DNA of 64,000 bases from Sphingobium sp. GTDB taxonomy: Bacteria > Pseudomonadota > Alphaproteobacteria > Sphingomonadales > Sphingomonadaceae. The DNA is taken from contig JAHFPV010000012.1 in the NCBI GenBank assembly GCA_023266575.1, forward strand, positions 1 to 64,000. The letters run 5' to 3'. This document shows, piece after piece, positions 1-5,978 of the stretch (its first letter is position 1; every line of letters starts with the position of its first letter). Below the pieces are notes generated by a model. That model was not told the origin of the DNA, ran no database searches, and worked only from the letters and a program-made list of their open reading frames with translations. Made by a program: the position numbers and the translations under genes.

Positions 1-109
1 ATCAGGACTCCCGTCCTGAAATCGCACAGCAGGCCGTACGATGGTTGGGAAACAGCAGCGCGCAAAGGCCATCGACTGTCCTCGAAATGAGGACACTTGC
101 GATGTTACA
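1..109. mobile_element. Possible insertion-sequence end interrupting the ardC-like gene
   Basis: Similarity of the neighbouring gene to ArdC proteins stops abruptly near base 112. The sequence to the left contains a 7-bp palindrome (TGTCCTC, 5-bp loop, GAGGACA, 77-95) and, read on the minus strand from base 109, begins TGTAACATCGC. TGT...ACA tips are usual for several IS families, including IS21-like elements. No transposase can be assigned because the element would continue outside the window. An ICE rearrangement junction is an equally possible explanation. Confidence 0.35.
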
Positions 110-790
110 TACTTCGTGCAGGCAGGTCCGGTAGTAGTTGATCTGCTCGAAGAAGGCTGGCTGCGGCGGCACCGACACGAAATCGGCGGACGGCACATAG
201 AAAGCCTTGCTCCCCCCGATCCGGAAATCGACGCCGGATGCGGCGATCACCTCCTCGGCGACCGGCACGATCTCACGCTCGGGCAGCGGCGCGGGGTCGA
301 GCGCGAGGCCGGGGCGCAGGCCTTCGCATTGCGCGATGTTGAAGACGGTGAAGCGCTTGAGGAACGGCACGGCCTTGGCCTCGCCGCCCTCGCGCGCGGC
401 GCGGGCCTTCTCTGCCTCGGGGGTGAAGCGGTCGGCATAGACCACGGTCTGGCCGCGCTCGCCCTTGATGACGCAACCACCCGCCTCGCGCGCCTGCCGG
501 AAGGTCAGCCAGCTTTGCGAGGGATAGCCATTGGCGATGACCGCGCCCCACAGCAGCAAGACATTGACGCCCGAATAGCTGCGCCCGGTCAGCGCATTGC
601 GCGGCAGCGACGGGCCAGCACAGGCGGCACCGCTCCACGGCTGAACCCACGGGATGCGCCCCGCCTCAAGCTCGGCGATGATACGGGCGGTCACCTCATC
701 ATAGAGGTTCGCGCGCGGTTCCTGCTGATCGCCAGCAGCGTTCTCCCCTGCATTGCGGCTTGCACGACGGTTCGATGGTCTGGACACCAT
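2..790 (-). pseudogene. ardC: ArdC-like antirestriction protein, 3' end lost
   Basis: The start at 790 has a strong ribosome binding site (GAGGAGG) a few bases upstream. The first roughly 225 residues carry the ArdC N-terminal (DUF1738) pattern, with NLYDEVTARII, an NALTGRSYSGVN-like core and INYYRTCLHE. In the family the last motif continues as HELGH, the zinc-binding HExxH of a metallopeptidase-like C-terminal domain. Here the reading frame passes after HE into about 36 unrelated residues and stops at bases 2-4. The C-terminal domain and the zinc site are therefore missing. ArdC proteins protect incoming single-stranded plasmid or ICE DNA from restriction. This copy is probably inactive, although the DNA-binding N-terminal part is intact. 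Confidence 0.7.
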
Positions 791-1406
791 AGCCTCCTCA
801 TCCGCCCAAAAAGCTCCATGGCCTCCCCCGAGAGGCGGGGGTGGGCGGCGAGACGCGACCAGAGGAGGCCCGGCTCCAGCGGCGCGCGCACCCGGAGGGG
901 CGCAATGCAATGAAGCACTCCGCGCAGCGGAGTTGCGCGCACCGCGACGGGCCTCAGGCGGAAGCGCCGGCCACACCCGCCGACGAGGGAAGGCCCACCA
1001 CAGAACGCCGCCGCGTCCGCGCTTCAGTCGCGCGATTTGGCAAGCAAATCGCTGGGGCGCGGCGACATCAGATGCGCCATGTGATCGTCACCGCAGGCCG
1101 AGACCCGCAAGGGGCTCGGGGTCGCGGCAGCGACCTAGAGCATGGTCGTGGGCGGCGAACCGCGATGCCCTGCGCCGCAAAGGCGCGAACAGAAACGCAC
1201 CCTTGTACGCGGCCGGCCAGTGCGGCGGCGTGCGCGCGGGCCTGTGGGCCAGCCGCCGCCGTGCTCCACGACCGCGCAAGCGTGCAGACGCGGGCTACTC
1301 AAACGCGCGACCCCTGGCGGCAGCGCAGCGGCGCCAGAGTGCGCACCGCAGATCCCGCGTTCGACCAGGCATCGCCGCCATCCCGCGAGGCGCCCCATTT
1401 GTCGCG
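791..1406. other. GC-rich noncoding stretch between ardC-like gene and qseM
   Basis: I see no convincing gene here; open frames in all directions are arginine-rich artefacts of high GC. It holds a CCCCC/GGGGG hairpin near 825-845, just upstream of the ardC ribosome binding site, and a perfect 8-bp inverted repeat at 1032-1052. A noncoding, hairpin-bearing stretch in an ICE could contain an origin of transfer or a small RNA, but no nic-site consensus was recognised. Confidence 0.4.
1032..1052. repeat. Perfect inverted repeat GCGATTTG-N5-CAAATCGC
   Basis: Two perfect 8-bp arms flank a 5-bp loop inside the noncoding stretch between ardC and qseM. It is not followed by a T-run on either strand, so a simple terminator is unlikely. 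It could be a protein-binding site or part of an oriT. Confidence 0.5.
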
Positions 1407-1700
1407 TCATGGCCGCCGATGGGAAGCTGCGCGTGCCTGCTCGCCGAATGCGGCGATTGCACTGCGCAGTCCGGCGCCGGTGATCCACCGCGCCCGCGCG
1501 AGATGACTGTCCCAGCAGGTCCGGGCGCGCGTTGCATCCGTCACCGGGTCGATGCCGAGGATATCGAGTGCACCGTCCTGCCAGGCGATGCCGTCTTTCT
1601 CGGCGTCTAGCAGCTCGGCATAGGTGAGCAGATGCCGCCGGTCATAGTCCAAGACAATTTCGCCAGTTGGCGCGAGGGTATCGAGAGGATCTGACGACAT
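1407..1700 (-). CDS. qseM: Small DUF2285 protein, QseM-like antiactivator
   Basis: A 97-residue protein starting MSSDPLD, with GAGGG just upstream of the ATG at 1700. The body (YDRRHLLTYAELLDAEKDG, then RARTCWDSHLARARWITGAGLR) matches the short free-standing DUF2285 proteins found on proteobacterial ICEs. In ICEMlSym(R7A) the equivalent, QseM, binds TraR and FseA and keeps transfer off in most cells. Here it is divergent from an XRE repressor gene, exactly as qseM is from qseC, and the 109-bp gap holds two palindromic operators. The assignment rests on domain type plus this arrangement. A longer start at 1739 is possible but has a weaker ribosome binding site. Confidence 0.72.
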   Translation of the reverse strand: MSSDPLDTLAPTGEIVLDYDRRHLLTYAELLDAEKDGIAWQDGALDILGIDPVTDATRARTCWDSHLARARWITGAGLRSAIAAFGEQARAASHRRP

Positions 1701-1745
1701 TGGCCCTCGGCGTGCGTGATGACCGACCAACGGCCACACGCGTTA

Positions 1746-1762
1746 TACATCAAGTTGGTGTA
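1746..1762. promoter_or_regulatory. Operator 1, imperfect palindrome between qseM and qseC
   Basis: TACATCAA-G-TTGGTGTA is a 17-bp inverted repeat with one mismatch. It shares the half-site ACATCAA with the perfect palindrome 40 bp away, which is about four helical turns and suits cooperative binding of a small XRE dimer. The weaker match suggests lower affinity than operator 2. Confidence 0.65.
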
Positions 1763-1785
1763 AGAAACAGCTGAAGTCACGGTCC

Positions 1786-1802
1786 CACATCAATTTGATG
1801 TG
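1786..1802. promoter_or_regulatory. Operator 2, perfect palindrome abutting the qseC ribosome binding site
   Basis: CACATCAA-T-TTGATGTG is a perfect 8-1-8 palindrome. It ends at the start of the GAGGG ribosome binding site of the qseC-like gene (GTG at 1810). Binding there would block the qseC promoter or early transcript, while operator 1 would control qseM. In the R7A model QseC represses qseM and regulates itself through two operators of different affinity. Confidence 0.68.
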
Positions 1803-1809
1803 AGGGACT

Positions 1810-2046
1810 GTGGCGCGAGGCATCCACGATAGTCGTTATCGCTGGGTGATCGAGCAATTGATCGAGGCCCGCAAGCGACAGGCACTGACGCAGCAGGCTG
1901 TGGCGGCGAAGCTCGGCAAGCCGCAGCAGTATGTCTCTCGCTACGAGACTGGCGAGCGCCGGCTCGACATCTTCGAGTTCATGGATGTCGCGGCCGCATT
2001 AGCGATCGACGCGCTCGCGTTGGTGGGCAACGCGCCAAAATCCTAG
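1810..2046 (+). CDS. qseC: XRE-family repressor, QseC-like
   Basis: A 78-residue helix-turn-helix protein with a GTG start preceded by GAGGG. Residues about 9-60 form an HTH_3/XRE domain: an LIEARKRQALTQQAVAAKLG recognition region, then QQYVSRYETGERRLDIFEF. It is small, basic and divergent from the QseM-like gene, with two related palindromes between them. By analogy with QseC it sets the on/off state of the antiactivator gene and so the fraction of cells able to transfer the ICE. Its stop codon overlaps the end of the convergent DUF2285 gene (2043) by four bases. Confidence 0.75.
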   Translation: MARGIHDSRYRWVIEQLIEARKRQALTQQAVAAKLGKPQQYVSRYETGERRLDIFEFMDVAAALAIDALALVGNAPKS

Positions 2047-2552
2047 AATCGCTCCGCCAATACGCCGCGCGGACCTGCCCGGACCAAGGCGGCGGCCAGC
2101 GGGATCATCCGCCGCACGCGCGATTTCAGGTGCTCGCCATCTCCAGGCCAATCCCCACGGTAGATGCCAAGGCCGATCGCACGTTGGCTGGCGCCTGCGG
2201 CGATCGCGTCGCCGACGCGGAGCGCTTCCACCAGTCTGCCGAACCGCGTTCCTAAATCGGTTGGCGGCTCCCGACCTGACAGAAAGGCATCGAGGCGGCG
2301 GACCGACTCGAGCTGGGGCTCGAGGTTGCGACCAAAATCGATCAACGCCGAGATCCGGCGCGGCCCGTCATCGAGGGCGCCATCAAGACCGTCCAGCTGC
2401 AAGGTTTGCCGTGACAGGTGCAGGAGGACATGGCGCCGATCGCCGGTGCGCGCCGCGCGATGCCCTATTCGTGCGAGATCGAGCGCCGGACCCGATCGCG
2501 CCGGGACCACCGTCAGCAGGCGCGGGTTCGCGGCCGCCGTCCAGATCGGCAC
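2043..2552 (-). CDS. fseA: DUF2285 protein, C-terminal part of an FseA-like activator
   Basis: Read alone, this frame starts at a GTG (2552) and encodes 169 residues. It contains LLTVVPARSG, a beta-rich segment, RRLDAFLSGREPP and a C-terminal helical region with SQRAIGLGIYRGDWPG and SRVRRMIPLAAALVRAGPRGVL, the DUF2285 DNA-binding fold. The frame stays open upstream of the GTG, and its residues VDPSLDCAHAVPIW fit directly onto the end of the DUF6499 frame at 2578. In many ICEs DUF6499 and DUF2285 are one protein; in R7A they are separate genes (msi172, msi171) joined by +1 frameshifting to give FseA, the activator of the excisionase gene rdfS. A joined product here would have 241 residues. Confidence 0.75.
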   Translation of the reverse strand: MPIWTAAANPRLLTVVPARSGPALDLARIGHRAARTGDRRHVLLHLSRQTLQLDGLDGALDDGPRRISALIDFGRNLEPQLESVRRLDAFLSGREPPTDLGTRFGRLVEALRVGDAIAAGASQRAIGLGIYRGDWPGDGEHLKSRVRRMIPLAAALVRAGPRGVLAERF

Positions 2553-2577
2553 GGCGTGGGCGCAGTCGAGCGAGGGA

Positions 2578-2589
2578 TCAACCGGGAAA
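2578..2589 (-). promoter_or_regulatory. Candidate +1 ribosomal frameshift site TTT CCC GGT TGA
   Basis: The DUF6499 frame ends ...TTT CCC GGT TGA on the minus strand. If the proline tRNA on CCC slips forward by one base onto CCG, the next codons are GTT GAT CCC TCG and translation continues in the DUF2285 frame with no gap. The stop codon two codons downstream would favour a pause. Position and direction match the known msi172-msi171 system. The slip codon itself is my inference; slippage on the next codon or a sequencing error could give the same join. Confidence 0.6.
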
Positions 2590-2769
2590 GTGAAGCCCCC
2601 ACACAGCAGCGAAATGCGCAGCCACGTCGTTGCCGCGCACGGTGCTGAAATCCGAGCGGTAGGCGGGATCGCGCCGCAGTAGTTCCCAGGCGAGCGCCAG
2701 CCGCCCGCCGGCGAGCACGGCGGCGTAGGCGGCCGTTTCTCGCCAGTCGGGAAGCCCGGACATCGTCAT
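2578..2769 (-). CDS. fseA: DUF6499 protein, N-terminal part of an FseA-like activator
   Basis: A 63-residue frame beginning MTMSGLPDWRETAAYAAVL and ending WGLHFPG. It shows the DUF6499 hallmarks (LPDWR near the N-terminus, AWELLRRDPAYR, then FAAVWGL). Its ATG at 2769 shares one base with the TGA of the upstream dioxygenase gene (TGATG), so the two are translationally coupled in the order traI, dioxygenase, fseA. On its own the product would be only the N-terminal domain. The continuation lies in the +1 frame. Confidence 0.75.
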   Translation of the reverse strand: MTMSGLPDWRETAAYAAVLAGGRLALAWELLRRDPAYRSDFSTVRGNDVAAHFAAVWGLHFPG

Positions 2770-3626
2770 CAGTCCTGCCGATCCGCGAGGAAGGCGGCGG
2801 CCTGCGCCTCCTGGTCGGCTCGCAGCGCGTCGATCGCGCCGAGATACTCGGGGACCGATTCTCCAAGCAGGATTGACGGGCATCGTCCTTCCACATTGCC
2901 GAGATTGGGCCGGTGCTGCGCATAGCCGACCAGCGCCGCCAATTCGGGCGAGAAATGCCGTGCTACCGCCGGCGGATAAACCAGCCATTGCAGTTCGAAG
3001 GGTTTCAGCCAGCCGAGGCAATAGCTGACGATCACACCACGGCGCGGCGCGCCCGATATGTTGCCGCCACCGCCATGCAGGGTGGAGCCGAGAAACAACA
3101 GCGCATCGCCGGGCGCAAGCTTGGGGACGACCGCATCCTCCTCGGGCATTTCGCCGACATCCGGGTCGACATGGCTGCCGGGCCACAGCCGCGTCCCGCC
3201 ATTGTCACGTGTAAACGGGTCGATCGGCCACATCACGTTGACGAGATATTCCATGCTGCCTTTGGGACCGGCCCACATATCCTGGTCGCGATGGGGCAGC
3301 TGCGCCGGTGCGCCGGGATGGATTTCGACGGCCTGCGTCAGGTTGAGCGCGATCCGCTCGCACCAGGGCAGCAGCATTCGTTCAACGATCGCCAGCACGG
3401 CGGGGTGGCGGACCAGCGCCTCGGCATGCGGCGAACGGCGAAGCAACGCGCCGAAACGCCGGGTGCGCTGCCCGTAGAAGACGCCTTGGCACATCGGCGT
3501 CAGGGCAAAGGCAGGAGCAAGGTCGGCGGCCAGCACACCGATCACGGCGGGGTCGAGTGCCCCGCGCAGCACGCACATCCCATCTCGCGAGAGATCGCCA
3601 GCGGCGATATCGATACCCACGGTCAT
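2769..3626 (-). CDS. Phytanoyl-CoA dioxygenase (PhyH) family enzyme in the quorum-sensing operon
   Basis: A 285-residue Fe(II)/2-oxoglutarate-dependent oxygenase. The metal facial triad is visible as H112-x-D114 (in LPHRDQDMW) and H184 (GSTLHGGGGN), followed by R195/R196, which would hold 2-oxoglutarate. Length and motif spacing fit the PhyH superfamily, whose members hydroxylate lipids and specialised metabolites. The start overlaps the traI stop as ATGA, and its stop overlaps the fseA start as TGATG, so it is co-translated with the signal synthase and the transfer activator. I do not recall an oxygenase in the characterised R7A module. Hydroxylation of the acyl chain of the signal or of its precursor is a reasonable but unproven guess. 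Confidence 0.85.
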   Translation of the reverse strand: MTVGIDIAAGDLSRDGMCVLRGALDPAVIGVLAADLAPAFALTPMCQGVFYGQRTRRFGALLRRSPHAEALVRHPAVLAIVERMLLPWCERIALNLTQAVEIHPGAPAQLPHRDQDMWAGPKGSMEYLVNVMWPIDPFTRDNGGTRLWPGSHVDPDVGEMPEEDAVVPKLAPGDALLFLGSTLHGGGGNISGAPRRGVIVSYCLGWLKPFELQWLVYPPAVARHFSPELAALVGYAQHRPNLGNVEGRCPSILLGESVPEYLGAIDALRADQEAQAAAFLADRQD

Positions 3627-4225
3627 GCCGCCAGCTCCAGCGCGCCGACATAGGTGCCGGTCCAAGCCAGCCGTTCGCAAATGTCGGAGGTGACCTCGAT
3701 CCGGAACGCGCCGATCGGACCGCCGGCGATGCGGACGGCGGGGCCGAGCGGTTCGGCGCGCCAGCCCATGGCCAGCACCTCGCGCCGGAAGCCCTCGGGG
3801 ATGACGCCGGTGATGTGCTCGATCCCGCGCGCCAGCGCGAAGTCGGCCATCGCGGAGATCAGGGCGCTTCGCAGTTCCCTCCTGCGGGCCGCACCGTGCC
3901 GGCTCGGCAGGCAGAGCCGCGTGCTCTCCCATGTCGTCGCTCCAACCGGTACGCCCGTGACGCAAAGATGGGGAAAGATCTCGCCCAGCAGGTGCGGCAG
4001 CCAGCTCGGTAGCATGCGCAATGATGCCTCATGCCGCCCGCTATCATCGATCGCGACGATATAGATGGCCTCGGCGGTGTCGAACTGGTCGATCTCGAAG
4101 CGACCGTCGACGACAGGGACGTCCCAGTCGAAGAAGTCCACGAACTGCGCCTTGCGGTCCGTGAACATGGTTTCCAGCGCCGTTTGGTGCGCGCTCTTGG
4201 GGTAGTTCTCGATGGTAAGGATCAT
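3623..4225 (-). CDS. traI: Acyl-homoserine-lactone synthase, TraI/LuxI family
   Basis: A 200-residue LuxI-family enzyme, which joins S-adenosylmethionine and an acyl-carrier-protein-bound acyl chain to make an acyl-homoserine lactone. The invariant family residues fall at the classic positions: R24, F28, W34, D46, D49, R70, E100 and R103. The ATG at 4225 has GGGAG seven bases upstream, and a small inverted repeat lies just before it. It follows traR in the same direction after 56 bp and overlaps the dioxygenase start by four bases. In the R7A model TraR plus signal activates this operon, raising both the signal and FseA. Confidence 0.92.
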   Translation of the reverse strand: MILTIENYPKSAHQTALETMFTDRKAQFVDFFDWDVPVVDGRFEIDQFDTAEAIYIVAIDDSGRHEASLRMLPSWLPHLLGEIFPHLCVTGVPVGATTWESTRLCLPSRHGAARRRELRSALISAMADFALARGIEHITGVIPEGFRREVLAMGWRAEPLGPAVRIAGGPIGAFRIEVTSDICERLAWTGTYVGALELAA

Positions 4226-4235
4226 GTGGTGCTCC

Positions 4236-4254
4236 CGTGGCTTGATGCGCCACG
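4236..4254. repeat. Inverted repeat CGTGGC-N7-GCCACG before traI
   Basis: Perfect 6-bp arms with a 7-bp loop end 10 bp before the traI ATG. This could be a TraR-binding site (LuxR boxes are 18-20-bp dyads) or an mRNA hairpin over the ribosome binding region that tunes traI translation. Its closeness to the start codon favours an RNA role or repression rather than classic activation. Confidence 0.45.
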
Positions 4255-4281
4255 AGAGGAAGCAGCTTTGGATCGTCAGCT

Positions 4282-5073
4282 TTAGCGCCCGGAATCCACG
4301 GTCCTTGACGGCCGCAATTCATCCGTCCCGATTTCTCCAGCGAGGATCGCCGCGGCCAGCAATTCGGTGCGATCGCTCGCCCCGAACAGGCGACGTGCAT
4401 CGCGCATGTAACTCTCTACGGTGCGAACGGTCAGGCCGAGGCGATGGGCGATGAGCTTGTCCTTCAGGCCCTGTCCGGCGAGCAGTACACAGTCGCGGTG
4501 GCGCGGTTCGAGCCGCGACAACGGACCGAGTTGCGCCGGGCCGGCGAAGCGTCGGGCCTGCTGGAAGGCGAAGGTGCCGAACGTCTGTGCGGGTCCGAGA
4601 AGCATCTCGGCGCTACGGACACTCTTCAGGCCGGCGAAGGTGCAGGATCCGAAACAAGCGCCGAGCCTGGCACAAGGGACCGTGATCCCTTCGTTCAGTC
4701 CCTCGCGGCGACCAAGTTCAAGGGCAAGCCGGTCATGGCCATCCAGCTCGATGATGGCGGGCAGGTCCGACCACAGGAACGCGGCCTCGGCGAACAGGCA
4801 GCCACGCATGACCGGATCGCGGCGATAGCGGCCCTCGGAAACAATGCGGCGGGTGGCTCCTTCCGCATAGTCGCGCAGATCGACGGTGCCAGGCTTCGGC
4901 GCACGCAGATCCTCGTGCGTCAGGATCGCGAAGTAACGGCATCCCAGATCGTCGGCGAAGGCGCGCGTCACCGCCCGAAGCTGGGCGCGATCCTCGGTGT
5001 CGCGGATCGCGCGCACGATGTCGTCCAGCAGATTGAACGCGCACTCGTTCCATAGCCGGGCTCTTCTAACCAT
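4282..5073 (-). CDS. traR: LuxR/TraR-family quorum-sensing regulator
   Basis: A 263-residue protein with an N-terminal autoinducer-binding domain (about residues 15-175) and a C-terminal LuxR helix-turn-helix (about 195-250; LEPRHRDCVLLAGQGLKDK, IAHRLGLTVRTVESYM). Within the ligand domain the conserved D86-P87 and W101 match TraR D70, P71 and W85. It lies directly upstream of traI in the same orientation. The likely targets are the traI-dioxygenase-fseA operon and, through it, ICE excision. The 332-bp gap upstream carries a CGTTACC element pointing at this gene. Confidence 0.9.
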   Translation of the reverse strand: MVRRARLWNECAFNLLDDIVRAIRDTEDRAQLRAVTRAFADDLGCRYFAILTHEDLRAPKPGTVDLRDYAEGATRRIVSEGRYRRDPVMRGCLFAEAAFLWSDLPAIIELDGHDRLALELGRREGLNEGITVPCARLGACFGSCTFAGLKSVRSAEMLLGPAQTFGTFAFQQARRFAGPAQLGPLSRLEPRHRDCVLLAGQGLKDKLIAHRLGLTVRTVESYMRDARRLFGASDRTELLAAAILAGEIGTDELRPSRTVDSGR

Positions 5074-5156
5074 GTGCAGACCTCCTGCCGCGCGGCGTTG
5101 CCGCTAGCCCGGGTCCCCCTTCGCCGGTCGGTTGAACATCCTGCCCCGTTCGCGAC

Positions 5157-5188
5157 CATGACAAGGCGAGGCCGGCAAATGGGTAACG
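5157..5188 (-). promoter_or_regulatory. Candidate ECF-type promoter facing traR
   Basis: On the minus strand CGTTACC (5188-5182) is followed after 19 bp by GTCATG (5162-5157). The -35-like element is identical to the one before the receptor gene, but the spacing is one base longer and the -10-like element is GTCATG rather than GTCTAAC. If used, the transcript would have a leader of about 75 bases before the traR ATG. Confidence 0.4.
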
Positions 5189-5229
5189 TGCCGATCGATC
5201 CGTTCAGGCGCCAAACCGCCCCGATGGGG

Positions 5230-5262
5230 CGTTACCCATATCGATGCGCGGCTGGTCTAACC
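5230..5262 (+). promoter_or_regulatory. Candidate ECF (FecI) promoter P1 upstream of fecI
   Basis: CGTTACCCA followed by GTCTAACC, with 18 bp between CGTTACC and GTCT. The promoter of the TonB-receptor/isopeptidase operon (11862-11893, minus) has the same two boxes at the same spacing, although the sequence between them is unrelated. Shared boxes with unrelated spacers suggest recognition by one sigma factor, most simply FecI itself. The start codon of fecI is about 140 bases downstream. Confidence 0.6.
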
Positions 5263-5334
5263 GGGCATTCGCCGAACCCCAGCCACAAGGATCAAACAGG
5301 GTCGGCGAAAAAAATGCGTGGGTAGCCATTTTCG

Positions 5335-5366
5335 CGTTACCAATTGTGCCGGTGCGGACTGTCATG
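5335..5366 (+). promoter_or_regulatory. Second candidate promoter P2 close to fecI
   Basis: CGTTACC, 19 bp, GTCATG, ending 39 bp before the fecI ATG. It has the same variant spacing and -10-like element as the site facing traR. It may be the proximal fecI promoter or a weaker relative of P1. Confidence 0.4.
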
Positions 5367-5405
5367 CCCACTTCGGACAATTGCAGCGAGGTTCACCCCG
5401 CCTGA

Positions 5406-5978
5406 ATGATCGAGGATGACGAACTCAATGCATGGTTCGTGCGGGAGGTGCTTCCTCTCGAACGGGCGTTGACGTCCTACATCCGTCGCAACTGGAGGGT
5501 GCCCGAAGACGTGCTGGAACTGCGGCAGGACATATATGAGCATTCGCTGATCGGCGCGAGGCGTGCGCTGCCGCTCAATGCGCGTGCCTATGTCTTTACG
5601 GTCGCCCGCAATCACCTGATCAACAATGCCAAGCGAGCCCGGATCGTCCCGATCGACACGATGGCCGATCTCGATGCGATGCACCGTGACATCGACATGT
5701 TCGAGGCCGAGCGGGCGCTTACCGCGCGGGACGAGTTGCGCCATGCGAAAGAAGGAATCGATAAACTGCCGCCCAAGTGCCGTGAAATCATCCTGCTGCA
5801 GAAGGTCGATGGGATGACCGACCGCGAAGCAGCGGCATCGCTGGGCGTCTCGGTGGAGACGGTTCGACGCCAGATCAAGCTCGGTATGAAGGCGCTGTTC
5901 GACCATATGGCAGGCGGCTCGGGCAGGATCGTGCGCAAGAGCTATCGGCGGAGCGCGGACCATGAGGTGCTGCCATGA
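5406..5978 (+). CDS. fecI: FecI-type ECF sigma factor
   Basis: A 190-residue sigma-70 protein with only regions 2 and 4. Region 2 covers about residues 15-85 (DIYEHSLIGARR, ARAYVFTVARNHLINNAKR) and region 4 about 110-165 (LPPKCREIILLQKVDGMTDREAAASLGVSVETVRRQIKLGMKAL, shown in part). It overlaps the fecR start as ATGA. In this class the sigma factor is held by FecR and released when an outer-membrane receptor with an STN domain binds its ligand. Such a receptor lies 2.3 kb downstream on the other strand. The FecI-FecR-receptor-isopeptidase set is typical of sphingomonad and caulobacter lasso-peptide loci. Confidence 0.92.
   Translation: MIEDDELNAWFVREVLPLERALTSYIRRNWRVPEDVLELRQDIYEHSLIGARRALPLNARAYVFTVARNHLINNAKRARIVPIDTMADLDAMHRDIDMFEAERALTARDELRHAKEGIDKLPPKCREIILLQKVDGMTDREAAASLGVSVETVRRQIKLGMKALFDHMAGGSGRIVRKSYRRSADHEVLP

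Larger units (their letters stand above)
5074..5405. other. Divergent regulatory region between traR and fecI
   Basis: No gene is seen. The region contains two perfect 10-bp arms ATGGGTAACG (5179-5188) and CGTTACCCAT (5230-5239) in opposite orientation, a GCCCC-GAT-GGGGC hairpin (5218-5230) against the right arm, and a further CGTTACC at 5335-5341. Each CGTTACC is followed at 18 or 19 bp by GTC, the layout of an ECF sigma-factor promoter. The three candidates are listed separately. Confidence 0.7.

Noticed and set aside
41..913. 290-residue plus-strand frame opposite the ardC-like gene
   Set aside because: Mirror frame of ArdC motifs; no domain or ribosome binding site.
4226..4281. Terminator between traR and traI
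   Set aside because: The dyad at 4236-4254 is short, has no T-run on the minus strand and touches the traI ribosome binding site, so a regulatory role is more likely than termination.
5074..5325. Short plus-strand frame upstream of fecI as a possible lasso-peptide precursor
   Set aside because: No leader/core pattern with the penultimate threonine and a Gly/Ala/Ser/Cys-initiated core with Asp or Glu at positions 7-9; it spans the promoter boxes instead.
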